Origin: Methanobacterium_B sp963825335
Lineage (GTDB): Archaea; Methanobacteriota; Methanobacteria; Methanobacteriales; Methanobacteriaceae
DNA length: 64,000 nucleotides
NCBI GenBank assembly: GCA_963825335.1
Contig: CAWGSP010000001.1
Coordinates: 620,001 to 684,000 of the forward strand
Direction: 5' to 3'
Shown here in pieces: positions 17,332 through 26,830 of this stretch; the first letter of the stretch is position 1, and every line of letters begins with the position of its first letter. The notes under the pieces were generated by a model. The model did no database searches. It had not been told where the DNA came from and saw only the letters and a list, made by a program, of their open reading frames with translations. A program made the position numbers and the translations under genes.

Positions 17332-18921
17332 ATGAAAAAAAAGGAAATAGTAAAGCTTGCAAGGAATGATTTTGAAAAAGCATGGGCTCAAACTGCGAAA
17401 ACACTGCGAAAACCTCATCATGATAATCAATATCCAAGAATCCATCTGACTCCTGGACAATCCCATATGTTGTACGACACCATATGGGATATTAGACAAA
17501 CATATCTTAAACTAGGATTCAACGAAACAATAAACCCTATATTTGTTGAGGAAGAAGATATATACCACCAATTCGGACCAGAAGCCCCTGCTGTTTTAGA
17601 CCGTTGCTTCTTTCTTGGTGGACTCCCAAGGCCAGATATAGGTATTGGGATGGATAAAATTGAATATATAGAACGGATAGGTGTTCAGCTCAACGAAGAT
17701 AAAATTCTAGCCCTTAAAGATATTTTCCGCAGTTATAAGAAGGGTGATGAAAGTGGTGATGATCTAGTCCATGATGTGTCTGTTGCATTAGATATTGATG
17801 ATTCGCTCGGACTTCGCATATTAGACGATGTTTTTCCAGAGTTGCGTGAACTCAAACCAATTGCAGGACGAACAACCCTCAGATCACACATGACTTCGGG
17901 TTGGTTTTCAACACTTAAAAATCTGCAAAACAAGAAAAAACTTCCTATTAAACTCTTTTCCATAGACAGATGCTTCAGAAGAGAACAACGGGAAGACTTA
18001 AGCCATCTTATGACTTATCATTCTGCATCTTGTGTATGGGTTGACGAGGAAGTATCCCTCGATGTGGGAATGGCTGTTTCAGAGAGTTTGCTTGAACATT
18101 TTGGATTTGAAAAGTTCAAATTTGTAGCCGACGAAAAAAAATCAAAATATTACATTCCGGGTACACAAACCGAAGTATACGGATACCATCCCAAACTCAA
18201 AAATTGGGTAGAAGTAGCAACATTCGGATTATACTCTCCCATAGCACTTTCCAATTATGGAATAGATAAAGATGTCATGAATTTGGGGTTTGGTGCTGAA
18301 AGGATAGCAATGATCCTTCACAACCAAGCAGATGTCAGGGAAATGGTTTATCCTCAAACATATGGAAAATGGGAAATATCTGATAGGGACCTTGCAACCA
18401 TGCTCAGAATTAATTATTACCCATTCAGCGAGGAAGGACGAATCTTAATGGAGAATATACTCGATGCATGCAGAGAAAATGGGGAAAAACCTTCTCCATG
18501 TGAATTTACAGCATTTGAAGGTGAATTTTTAGGCAATAATATTAGGGTCAAAATTGTAGAAACCGAAGCTGGTACTAAGCTGCTTGGTCCTGCATCTTGG
18601 AACATGATCTATGTCTACGACGGGAATATAGTAGGAGTTCCAGAAAAAAATCAGGATAGCTTCTCTTTAAAAGCAGCAAATAATGGAATACCAACAAGTA
18701 TAAGTTATATGGACGGAGTTGCTGCAAATGCCACATACAAAATCGAAGAAATGCTTGCAACAGGTATGGAAAGAATCAGCACAAGAACAACCATATCGAA
18801 ATCCATGGCCGATATAAATTTAAGACTGGATAATATTGCTTTAAACTATATAACTGGTAACAATAAAGTAATAGATTTAAGAGGACCTGTATTCTGCACC
18901 ATAACGTGTGAAATCATTTGA
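17332..18921 (+). CDS. sepS: O-phosphoseryl-tRNA(Cys) synthetase SepS
   Basis: This 529-residue class II aminoacyl-tRNA synthetase charges tRNA-Cys with O-phosphoserine, the first step of tRNA-dependent cysteine formation in methanogens. Motif 2 is seen as KLFSIDRCFRREQREDLSHL and motif 3 as NLGFGAERIAMIL. The phosphoserine-pocket region contains RTTLRSHMTSGWF. Length and N-terminus (LARNDFEKAWAQT) fit the SepRS family rather than PheRS or PylRS. AAGGAGTC precedes the ATG. The partner SepCysS is not in this window. Confidence 0.95.
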   Translation: MKKKEIVKLARNDFEKAWAQTAKTLRKPHHDNQYPRIHLTPGQSHMLYDTIWDIRQTYLKLGFNETINPIFVEEEDIYHQFGPEAPAVLDRCFFLGGLPRPDIGIGMDKIEYIERIGVQLNEDKILALKDIFRSYKKGDESGDDLVHDVSVALDIDDSLGLRILDDVFPELRELKPIAGRTTLRSHMTSGWFSTLKNLQNKKKLPIKLFSIDRCFRREQREDLSHLMTYHSASCVWVDEEVSLDVGMAVSESLLEHFGFEKFKFVADEKKSKYYIPGTQTEVYGYHPKLKNWVEVATFGLYSPIALSNYGIDKDVMNLGFGAERIAMILHNQADVREMVYPQTYGKWEISDRDLATMLRINYYPFSEEGRILMENILDACRENGEKPSPCEFTAFEGEFLGNNIRVKIVETEAGTKLLGPASWNMIYVYDGNIVGVPEKNQDSFSLKAANNGIPTSISYMDGVAANATYKIEEMLATGMERISTRTTISKSMADINLRLDNIALNYITGNNKVIDLRGPVFCTITCEII

Positions 18922-19364
18922 TTCTTAATTATTATCTTTTATGTTGGGTAAAACGTTATAATCTGGTTATATTCTAGTTTATCTATTATTTCCCATTCAT
19001 TTCTTGTTTGGAGTTCTTGCTAAATTTAGTTTTAGGGAATTTGAAGATCTAAATCTATTCTATCTAAAAATTTTAATGATCAAGTAAAAAAAAATTATTG
19101 GGAGTACTACTAATTTTTAATGGTATGTTATTTTTGATGGATCTCAATTTAAAATTTAAGGGAAGATATAAAAGTTCTACAAACAAATTATATAATGATG
19201 AAAGTGGGGTTAATTTTTTTTATTTAATGAAAACTACCATATACTAAAATCTAATAAAAGATCTACTTATGTAATAGTAAAATTCAACGATCATAGATAG
19301 TGGATTATCTAGAAAAAAACTAATGTAACAATAATGCCCCTTTGTATTGGTAAAGGTGATTAAA
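18922..19364. other. Gene-free interval between sepS and ribK
   Basis: These 443 AT-rich bases show no open frame worth calling on either strand and no dyad longer than six bases. They end with the ribK ribosome binding site AAAGGTGAT at 19352-19360. Confidence 0.4.
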
Positions 19365-19742
19365 ATGGAAATTGTAGGAATTATTGTTTCTGGAATGGGT
19401 AAAGGGACTTATTTCATGTCTCAAAAAGTTTATGTGGATCAATTTCAAGAAAAACTTCATTTCAAACCATTTGTCGGTACTTTAAATATTAAAATAGACT
19501 CCAATGGTGTAAAAACCATTCAAAACATTCCAGACACTGACTTTGAAATAATCCGTGGAAAAAACAAATTGGGTGATGTAAAATTTGTAAACGCTGTATT
19601 AAACAATTCTGTTAAGGGAGCTATTATTTTTCCAGCAAAAACTAAACATACTACAGATATTCTAGAATTTATAGCAGGTGAAAACCTCAGAGAAGTTTTG
19701 AATCTTAAAGATGGAGACAACATAAACATTAAAATTGTGTAA
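19365..19742 (+). CDS. ribK: CTP-dependent riboflavin kinase RibK
   Basis: The 125-residue protein matches the archaeal DUF120 riboflavin kinase, which makes FMN from riboflavin with CTP. The N-terminal glycine motif GIIVSGMGKGTYFMS and the FVGTLNIKID segment are characteristic, and the length is typical for the stand-alone enzyme. ATG 19365 follows AAAGGTGAT by four bases; an upstream in-frame TTG at 19347 is ignored. It is followed 77 bases later by ribB, forming a small flavin unit useful to a cell that needs FMN, FAD and F420 precursors. Confidence 0.92.
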   Translation: MEIVGIIVSGMGKGTYFMSQKVYVDQFQEKLHFKPFVGTLNIKIDSNGVKTIQNIPDTDFEIIRGKNKLGDVKFVNAVLNNSVKGAIIFPAKTKHTTDILEFIAGENLREVLNLKDGDNINIKIV

Positions 19743-19819
19743 GCTTAATTTAGTTAGCGAAATATTGAATTTGGTTAAAAATTTTGAATTTACGGAAAAT
19801 AAGTTATAAGAGTGATCAC

Positions 19820-20500
19820 ATGATAAAAGAAGCTTTAAACGCCTTAAAAAACGGAGAAATTGTTTTAGTATTTGATAGTGATAACAGGGAAAGGGAAACT
19901 GATATGATAGTTGCTGCAGAATTCATGACCCCAAAACACATGACCCAAATTAGAAATGATGCAGGCGGACTTTTCTGCATTCCTCTTTCATCAGAAAATG
20001 CAGATGCATTGGGTGTGCCGTTTATGACGGATATTATGGAAGTTGCCAGCTCCAAATATCCCGTACTCGGGGAACTTAATCCAGATGATATACCCTACGA
20101 TGAAAAATCAGCATTTTCAATAACAGTAAACCACAGGAGTACATTTACTGGAATAACAGACAACGATCGTGCGTGTACCATCAAAGAACTCGCATTACTC
20201 TGTAAAGAAGGTAAACAATCTGAATTTGGTAAATATTTCCGGGGGCCCGGACATGTAACTCTTCTCAGAGCAGCAAAAGGTCACGTCTTAAACAGAAAAG
20301 GACACACAGAAATGAGTATAGCATTAATGGAAATGGCAGGATTGACAGAAACTGCTGTTTGTTGTGAGATGATGGACGACAAAACCGGAGGATCACTCCC
20401 AACATCAGAAGCCGAACAATATGCTGAGTCACATGGACTAGTATTCATGAGTGGAGCAGATCTGATAGAAGCTTACAAAGAATATAAATCAGATAAATGA
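19820..20500 (+). CDS. ribB: 3,4-dihydroxy-2-butanone 4-phosphate synthase RibB
   Basis: The 226-residue enzyme converts ribulose 5-phosphate to the four-carbon riboflavin precursor. Signature segments are VLVFDSDNRERETDMIVAAE (acidic metal site), RNDAGGLFCIPL, SITVNHRSTFTGITDNDRA, and RGPGHVTLLRA followed by RKGHTEMS. There is no fused GTP cyclohydrolase II, as expected in archaea. ATG 19820 is supported by AGAGTGAT four bases upstream; the longer ATG at 19784 lacks a site. It is probably co-transcribed with ribK. Confidence 0.95.
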   Translation: MIKEALNALKNGEIVLVFDSDNRERETDMIVAAEFMTPKHMTQIRNDAGGLFCIPLSSENADALGVPFMTDIMEVASSKYPVLGELNPDDIPYDEKSAFSITVNHRSTFTGITDNDRACTIKELALLCKEGKQSEFGKYFRGPGHVTLLRAAKGHVLNRKGHTEMSIALMEMAGLTETAVCCEMMDDKTGGSLPTSEAEQYAESHGLVFMSGADLIEAYKEYKSDK

Positions 20501-20524
20501 AATTTCTATTTTTTTTAGATTAAC

Positions 20525-22033
20525 TCATTTATTAAACCTGCCAACAATGTCATTAAACTCTGTATATCCCCTAAATTCAGGTTTAGCTGCTATTTTTAAT
20601 ATTGTATCGACATCTAAATACCTTTCAACTGCATTAATAGCGTTAAAACAAAAATCCTCTAATTTTATTTCTACCTCTGGTATATTACCCCTTTCTTTAA
20701 TGTCTATTTTTGGCATCATGCCCAGATAATCCGTACTTGTACGACTTTTAATAAATTGTGAGGCGGTTTCTGCAATTTCATGATTATAAACCTTGTTCAA
20801 AATAATACCAACTGTTTTTAGACCCATATTATCCATCATTTCAACGTGAGCTACAGCATCCACTGCTGCGCTTTCAATTCCTCCTTTATTACAAGGGGAT
20901 ACCAGTATAATTGGAATATTTGCAGCCATTGCTATCTCAGCAGATGAAAATGGTATTTTTTCGTTGAGAGTGCCAGTAAAAATACTCATGACTCCTTCGA
21001 TAATGATCAGATCGTAGTTGTAGGATTTTATGATATTCAAAACTTCGTTCAGATCCATCCATCCTAGACCACCGATTTCAATTGATGAAAACCTTTGCAT
21101 CATATCTTTGTTAAGGTACAATGATGGTACAATATCCCTTACATCCGGACCAACCTTCAAAACACCAACATTATACCCTTTTTTTGTTAAAGACCCTGCG
21201 AGGCCTGTTGTAATAAATGTCTTACCCGAATCTGAGCCCGTACTGGCAATCATGATGATTTTGGAATTTCTGTTAGTATCATTTAAGTTATTGATGTCAC
21301 TGTTATCGATTTTTATTCCGGTTTCCACACCTAGTTCAGATTTAATTTCGGTTAATATATTCTTGTTAGCTTTTACAATTGATAAAACATCATTTTCATC
21401 TGCATCAATGAAATTTAGAATATTCTTTACCAATTTTGGATTTTCATCAAGTGCACCGTGTACCATGATACCAACTACATTTCCATCGTCATTCCGTACC
21501 CCCGAAGTTATTTCACGGGGATTATTAGTGTAATCTGTTCTCTTTACAGGTGAAGTTAGTAAAGGATTTGCATCTCCCTCTATCTTACCATAAGTATGGC
21601 AGTGAAATCCTGTTAACTTTTCTCCAACCATGCCCTCGGTTAAAAATGAATCGTCGATCACATTAGCTTCAACCCTATCTGTGCCTACCATGGGGCTGAA
21701 AAAAACATCTAAAATACCTAAACCTTCTTTTTGAAGTGGGCATTGTGATTTCCTTCCAGTATCTGTCTGGTTGGCTAGTAACTGGAAACCTGAGCACATG
21801 CCCAAAATAAATTTCCCATCGCGATCCATATTCCGTATTAAGTTCTTTACTTCCTTACTAACACTTTGGGATTCAACTATGCTCCCGCCCGGTATTATTA
21901 ACCCATCTAATTCTTTGTCTGCTTTTAAACCGCCTATCATGCCATGATTTTTGACCAGATGTGTTGGAAGGTTTCCAAAACGCTCAAAACCTGGTAAAGA
22001 TCCTTTAACATAAAGGAATCCAATTTTTTTCAT
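20525..22033 (-). CDS. CobB/CobQ-like protein with glutaminase domain first and P-loop domain second
   Basis: The 502-residue protein has two domains in the reverse of the usual CobQ/CobB order. Residues 1-215 form a class I glutamine amidotransferase with the nucleophile in ILGMCSGFQLLA and a VHGALDENP tail motif. Residues 235-502 form a CobB/BioD-like P-loop domain with Walker A ASTGSDSGKT, VGVLKVGPD and IIIEGVMSIF. The usual enzymes amidate corrinoid side chains using ATP and glutamine; the substrate here is unknown. AAGGAG lies nine bases before ATG 22033. It is convergent with ribB and followed downstream on the same strand by no partner. Confidence 0.75.
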   Translation of the reverse strand: MKKIGFLYVKGSLPGFERFGNLPTHLVKNHGMIGGLKADKELDGLIIPGGSIVESQSVSKEVKNLIRNMDRDGKFILGMCSGFQLLANQTDTGRKSQCPLQKEGLGILDVFFSPMVGTDRVEANVIDDSFLTEGMVGEKLTGFHCHTYGKIEGDANPLLTSPVKRTDYTNNPREITSGVRNDDGNVVGIMVHGALDENPKLVKNILNFIDADENDVLSIVKANKNILTEIKSELGVETGIKIDNSDINNLNDTNRNSKIIMIASTGSDSGKTFITTGLAGSLTKKGYNVGVLKVGPDVRDIVPSLYLNKDMMQRFSSIEIGGLGWMDLNEVLNIIKSYNYDLIIIEGVMSIFTGTLNEKIPFSSAEIAMAANIPIILVSPCNKGGIESAAVDAVAHVEMMDNMGLKTVGIILNKVYNHEIAETASQFIKSRTSTDYLGMMPKIDIKERGNIPEVEIKLEDFCFNAINAVERYLDVDTILKIAAKPEFRGYTEFNDIVGRFNK

Positions 22034-22103
22034 TAATTATGCTCCTTTATCATTATAATAGATTATTTTCTATATTTTCAAAAAAAAGGACGTGAAGTGA
22101 TTA

Positions 22104-23480
22104 TTATTCACTTTTTTCTAGTTTTGCCATTATTTCAAATATTACTACATCGTCTAAAGGTTTGGCCTGTATCTGAAGACCAACAGGTACCCCTCCCACG
22201 TCTCCTGCAGGTATGCTAGCTGCAGGTATCCCTGCAAGATTTGCTATTACAGTCAACACATCGTAGGCGTACATCTCCATTGGTTCTATTGAACTTCCAA
22301 TTTTATGAGGTAATTTCGGTACTGTGGGGCCAACAATAGCGTCCACTCCATTGAGAAGATTTTTAACCTGTTTCCTGATCAATGAACGGGCTTTGAGTGC
22401 TTTATTGTAATATTTACCACTGAATTCTTTTTGGCTAATATAAGAGCCCATATGAATTCTTCGAAGTACTTCTTCACCGCACACTTCTTCTATACGGTAC
22501 CCATATTTTCTTCCGTCATATTTTCTAGTAGCAGAAAAGAACTCAACATAGTTTATGAGATAGTAAGTAGGTAAGCACAAATCGATGTTGTCAAAGCTTA
22601 ATTCGACCACTTCTGCACCCATCTCCTTCATTTTATCGATCGATTCTTGGATTATATCGACTATCTTATCGTCGGATACATCTAAGAACTGTTTTACTAC
22701 ACCCAGTCTGATCCCTTTCATAGAGTCTCCAGAATTTTCTACAGCATTGGTGAAATTTGGAATATTCCACTTCAACGATGTACATTCTGTTTCATCGTAT
22801 TCCCCTATGGTGTCTAACATCAATGCAGCACCACCAGCATCAAGAGAAAAAGGACCGATCTGATCGAAACTCATTGACAAATCAAGCAATCCTTGTCTTG
22901 AAACAACCCCATAAGTCGGTTTAAATCCAATTACACCACAATGTGAAGCTGGGTTTCTTATAGAACCGCCCGTATCAGATCCTATGCTCAGATCACACAT
23001 CCCTGATGCAACAGCAACTGCACTGCCCCCACTAGAACCTCCAGGAATTCTTCCAGGAGCTGCAGGATTTTCAGTGTGTCCATAGTAGGATGTTTCTGTA
23101 GAACTTCCAGCTGCAAATTCATCCATATTGGTCATGCCGATGATAATACCATCTTCAGCCTTAATTCGCTTTATAACAGTTGCATCATAACTTCCCAGGT
23201 AATTTTCCAAAGTTTTAGAAGCCGCAGTAATATGAAAATCTTCCACATTTATGTTACTTTTAACTCCAACAACAAGTCCTGCCAGTTTACCAACCTTTTG
23301 GCCATTTTTGATTCTTTTATCAATATCTTTAGCCATTTCAAGAGCAGATTCTTTATTTATCTCTAAAAATGCATTAAATTGATTGTTATCGCTGCTAATC
23401 TTGTTACAGAACTGTTGAACATTTTCTAATGCCGTGATATCGTGATTTTTAATTGATTTTGACTTATTTAAAAGTTGCAT
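22104..23480 (-). CDS. gatA: Aspartyl/glutamyl-tRNA amidotransferase subunit A
   Basis: The 458-residue amidase supplies ammonia for converting misacylated Asp-tRNA(Asn) to Asn-tRNA(Asn). The Ser-cisSer-Lys triad is visible: Lys in VVGVKSNINV, cis-Ser in PGGSSGGSAVAVASG and the nucleophile in GSDTGGSIRNPASHCG. ATG 23480 follows AGGTG by six bases; a GTG nine bases upstream overlaps that site. gatB and gatC are elsewhere. It begins about 140 bases from the DUF1624 gene on the same strand and ends about 70 bases before the CobB-like start. Confidence 0.93.
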   Translation of the reverse strand: MQLLNKSKSIKNHDITALENVQQFCNKISSDNNQFNAFLEINKESALEMAKDIDKRIKNGQKVGKLAGLVVGVKSNINVEDFHITAASKTLENYLGSYDATVIKRIKAEDGIIIGMTNMDEFAAGSSTETSYYGHTENPAAPGRIPGGSSGGSAVAVASGMCDLSIGSDTGGSIRNPASHCGVIGFKPTYGVVSRQGLLDLSMSFDQIGPFSLDAGGAALMLDTIGEYDETECTSLKWNIPNFTNAVENSGDSMKGIRLGVVKQFLDVSDDKIVDIIQESIDKMKEMGAEVVELSFDNIDLCLPTYYLINYVEFFSATRKYDGRKYGYRIEEVCGEEVLRRIHMGSYISQKEFSGKYYNKALKARSLIRKQVKNLLNGVDAIVGPTVPKLPHKIGSSIEPMEMYAYDVLTVIANLAGIPAASIPAGDVGGVPVGLQIQAKPLDDVVIFEIMAKLEKSE

Positions 23481-23623
23481 GGGTAACACCTAAAAATCTG
23501 AATAATAGTTTAGTTATCTTTATTATTCGTACATGTATTGTTCTTGTTTTTAATCTACTTTTATATTATAATTATTGATCCAAATTAATTATTGTGGTCT
23601 ATCTAAAATCTCAACCAGAATAT

Positions 23624-24388
23624 TTAAAAAAAGGAATTGAGGCTCACAAGACCTAACATATATAAAATTAGGATAATGATTGGTTGATGTATTAAATAGA
23701 TTAAAAGCGAATTTTTCCCTAAAAATGAGAATCCTCGCACCACATGTCTTTCAGAAATGTCAGGAAATTTAAACTGACGTTGATAATTTTTATACAATAT
23801 CCTACCAAAGTACAACCCCAACAAAACAACACCAAACCAGGGAAATATGGGAAAATAATCAACAGTTTGGAAGTTTTGTGGAATGAATCCCAACCACAAT
23901 AGCCAGTTAAAATTAAAGGTAAAATTTCCAAGGTAAGTTCCGACCAATATAAAAAATATGCCCAGATACAGGTTTAAATTTTTACTCTTTATCAGGGGGT
24001 ATGATATTATGATGGCAATTCCAATGAAATGGAGAACACCAAATATTATGAACTCAGAAGGAATGAAAATCCATGTAACCAGTGTTACACCTAAACCCAA
24101 CGAAAAAATTTTAAGACCTCTTTTCAAGTATTTCTCGAAAGATCCTGCTTTTTTATCCCCAATAATTTCTGCCCTTGAATAACTCAACGTTAGTGACAAA
24201 CCCATTACAAATATAAATGTAACAGCAGTGATGCGAGCAAAATACCATAAAAAACCAGAATAAATATTGAATGGAAAAATACCAAAGAATGTCAAATCAA
24301 AAATAAAATGATAAGTTACCATCATTATAATTGCAAGGCCCCGTAGATTATCTACCTCCCAAAACCTCTGATTTACGATCGATTCCAT
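23624..24388 (-). CDS. DUF1624 / heparan-alpha-glucosaminide acetyltransferase-like membrane protein
   Basis: The 254-residue protein has seven or eight hydrophobic helices and the family N-terminus RFWEVDNLRGLAIIMMVTYHF, with the conserved D-x-x-R-G and a helix-borne histidine. The C-terminal SLLIYLIHQPIIILIL also carries the conserved histidine region. The family is related to acyltransferases that move acetyl groups across membranes. In archaea the substrate is unknown; cell-surface sugars are a guess. No strong ribosome binding site is seen before ATG 24388. Confidence 0.78.
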   Translation of the reverse strand: MESIVNQRFWEVDNLRGLAIIMMVTYHFIFDLTFFGIFPFNIYSGFLWYFARITAVTFIFVMGLSLTLSYSRAEIIGDKKAGSFEKYLKRGLKIFSLGLGVTLVTWIFIPSEFIIFGVLHFIGIAIIISYPLIKSKNLNLYLGIFFILVGTYLGNFTFNFNWLLWLGFIPQNFQTVDYFPIFPWFGVVLLGLYFGRILYKNYQRQFKFPDISERHVVRGFSFLGKNSLLIYLIHQPIIILILYMLGLVSLNSFF

Positions 24389-24623
24389 ATTTTAACCATA
24401 AATTTGAATAATTTTGTTTTAATTTAAACGTCTGGAACATCATAATTTTAATATGGATATTTTAGTCTCATATTGTAAACTATTTACTCAGAACAAAAAA
24501 AAGTTTATTGATAAAAATATTTGTATTAATAGTTCTTGGTCTTACATTAATTAGTTACATCAGAATCATTTACCAAATTGGATAACATACATATATAATA
24601 TAAATTGTATGAAAGGTGGAAAA

Positions 24624-25616
24624 ATGTACGAAACACTCCTATTAAAACAGAGCGAAATAAAAGACTTGATCAGCATGAAAGAAGTGATAGAATCTGTTGA
24701 AATAGCATATTCCGTCCATGCAAAACGTAAAGTTCAGATGCCTGCAAAAAAATATCTTTTTTTTAAAGAATACCATGGTGACCTGAGGATCATGCCATGT
24801 TTTGTAAAAAATATGGATGAAGCTGGTGTGAAGTGTGTCAATGTTCACCCCAATAATCCCATAGAACATGATTTACCTACGGTTATGGGAGTTATACAAC
24901 TATTTGATCCCAAAACAGGATTTCCTATATCTGTAATGGATGGTACATGGATAACAAACATGAGGACTGGTGCTGCGGCCGGTGTTGGAACAAAATATCT
25001 TGCAAGAAAAGATTCAACCTCCGTAGGAATTATTGGTGCAGGTAAGCAAGCATTTACGCAACTGATGGCACTTAAAGAAGTCATGGATATTGAAAATGCA
25101 AAAGTATTTTGTAGAACATGCTCTTCGAGGGAAAATTTCGTAAAGCTCGCTAAAGAAAGGTTTGATATTAATATTAAAGCTGTTGAAACGGCTCAAGAAG
25201 CTGTCAGAGATGTTGATGTTATTGTTACTGTTACACCCGCAAATAAACCTATTTTAAAAACCGAGTGGATAAGTGAGGGAACCCATATAAATGCAATGGG
25301 AGCCGATGCCCCGGGTAAACAGGAACTTGAATCTGGACTACTTAAGAGATCCAAAATTTTCATAGACTGTTGGGAACAAGCTCGTCATAGTGGAGAAATA
25401 AATGTCCCTGTTGCAGAGGGCATTCTGATCAGGAATGATATATCAGCTAAAATAGGTGACGTTATAACCGGCGCCACAAAGGGCAGAGTTTCAGATGAGG
25501 ATATTACAATTTTCGATTCGACAGGATTAGCTGTTCAGGATATTGTAACTGCATGGAAAATCTATGAAAAAGCCATAAAAAAAGGAATAGGAAGTAATAT
25601 TAATTTCCTTGGCTAA
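24624..25616 (+). CDS. Alanine dehydrogenase, ornithine cyclodeaminase/mu-crystallin family
   Basis: The 330-residue NAD(P)-dependent enzyme belongs to the ornithine cyclodeaminase/mu-crystallin family, whose archaeal members include alanine dehydrogenase. Visible are the substrate-loop lysine in VQMPAKKYLFF, GAAAGVGTKYLARKDS, the dinucleotide fold VGIIGAGKQAFTQL, and AMGADAPGKQEL. The choice between alanine dehydrogenase and a cyclodeaminase or ketimine reductase rests on overall resemblance. ATG 24624 follows AAAGGTGG; the ATG 15 bases upstream has no site. A 53-residue protein gene follows after 56 bases. Confidence 0.82.
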   Translation: MYETLLLKQSEIKDLISMKEVIESVEIAYSVHAKRKVQMPAKKYLFFKEYHGDLRIMPCFVKNMDEAGVKCVNVHPNNPIEHDLPTVMGVIQLFDPKTGFPISVMDGTWITNMRTGAAAGVGTKYLARKDSTSVGIIGAGKQAFTQLMALKEVMDIENAKVFCRTCSSRENFVKLAKERFDINIKAVETAQEAVRDVDVIVTVTPANKPILKTEWISEGTHINAMGADAPGKQELESGLLKRSKIFIDCWEQARHSGEINVPVAEGILIRNDISAKIGDVITGATKGRVSDEDITIFDSTGLAVQDIVTAWKIYEKAIKKGIGSNINFLG

Positions 25617-25672
25617 TTATCTGACAGTAAGTATATAAAGTTTAAAAATAAATGTAAATTTGGTGGATTTAA

Positions 25673-25834
25673 ATGTACGAACAGAAGATATACAGAACAG
25701 AAGTTCTAAACAAAATGGGCCATGTGTTTGAACGTTACAGATTTCTTATGAGATCCAGATCATTCGATAAAAAACAGGTAGAAACCATAGATTATCATCT
25801 GTCAGAGATTATGAAAGTATTGAATGAATTTTAA
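25673..25834 (+). CDS. Small 53-residue protein, function unknown
   Basis: An open frame begins at ATG 25673 five bases after a good ribosome binding site (GGTGG) and encodes 53 residues, starting MYEQKIYRTEVLNKMGHVFE and ending IMKVLNEF. The protein is charged, rich in Arg, Lys and Glu, and looks helical throughout with no hydrophobic segment. I do not recognise it. Its position 56 bases after the alanine dehydrogenase on the same strand suggests co-transcription. The codon pattern and start signal make it more likely real than chance. Confidence 0.6.
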   Translation: MYEQKIYRTEVLNKMGHVFERYRFLMRSRSFDKKQVETIDYHLSEIMKVLNEF

Positions 25835-26041
25835 CCAAATATTCATTTATTTTAGTTTATGAAATATACTTACTTTGTTTCTTTTTAATTTTTATAAGTT
25901 TAAGTCAGTAAAATTCAATGAAATATGATCTTTTGATCATTCTTATTATTCATCCTAAAAAGTTGAATAGAATGCCATTAAAAATCGAAGATCATCAAAG
26001 TTTAGTAAATAATAAAAAGGAAAAAAAATCATGGAATTATT

Positions 26042-26830
26042 ATGAAAGCAGTTGTTTTTGATAATTCAGGCACTCTGATAAAACGTTATAAAGCAATCAA
26101 AGACCTCCGAACAGGGGTGATTTGCGACTATGCAAACACTATAGATATTGTGGATAAGGATAAAAATCGAGCCCTTGTTGTATTACAGACTGATCCTTCA
26201 AAATGTATAATCAATGCCAAACCAGAACAAACTATCTATCACTTCCTGAAAAAGAATGATATCAAGTTTGATGTAAGTTATTCCTCAGAAGAGATAGGAA
26301 AAGAAGAAATTCTTGACGCTATTAGAGAAGATAAATCTGTTATGAGTGATGTTCAGGATACCTACAATAAAGTGCTGCAGAAAAATTACAATATACACAT
26401 ATGCAGTGGATCAGGATTTATTGTAAATATGAAAAATGGAATTATAGAATTTACCATTACCGCTGGTGGTAAAATTTTTAAAGAAGTCCCGAATGTTATA
26501 AACGAATTGAAAAATAGGGGTATAAATATTTTTGTGGCATCCGGTGATAGGAAAGCTTCTCTCAAGCAATTAGCAGATCATATCGACATTCCAGAGGAAA
26601 ATGTATTTGATACAGCAAGTTCTAGGAGAAAAAAAGATATAATTTCAGAGTTAAAAAATAAATATGAAGTTATGATGGTAGGAAACAGTTCAAATGATAT
26701 TCTAGCACTTAAAGAAGCCAACATAGGCGTATTGACTCTACAACAATGTGATGAAACGCCTAAAGCAGTTTTTGATGCATCAGATTATGTTATCAAAAAT
26801 ATTTCAGACTTACTTAAAATTGATTTTTAG
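26042..26830 (+). CDS. HAD-superfamily phosphatase resembling the P-type ATPase catalytic domain
   Basis: The 262-residue soluble protein starts KAVVFDNSGTLIKRY. Motif I is D-N-S-G-T, close to the DKTGT of P-type ATPases rather than the DxDGT of ordinary HAD phosphatases. Motif II is FVASGDRKASLKQL and motif III/IV is MMVGNSSNDILALKEANIGV, where the usual G-D-G-x-N-D is G-N-S-S-N-D. Between them lies an insert with poor similarity to anything I know. Stand-alone relatives exist in methanogens and show phosphatase activity; the substrate is unknown. The start has only a weak GGA upstream. Confidence 0.75.
   Translation: MKAVVFDNSGTLIKRYKAIKDLRTGVICDYANTIDIVDKDKNRALVVLQTDPSKCIINAKPEQTIYHFLKKNDIKFDVSYSSEEIGKEEILDAIREDKSVMSDVQDTYNKVLQKNYNIHICSGSGFIVNMKNGIIEFTITAGGKIFKEVPNVINELKNRGINIFVASGDRKASLKQLADHIDIPEENVFDTASSRRKKDIISELKNKYEVMMVGNSSNDILALKEANIGVLTLQQCDETPKAVFDASDYVIKNISDLLKIDF

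Noticed and set aside
17139..17369. Frame of 76 codons across the tfrA-sepS divergent region
   Set aside because: It overlaps both gene starts and the composition is that of AT-rich promoter DNA.
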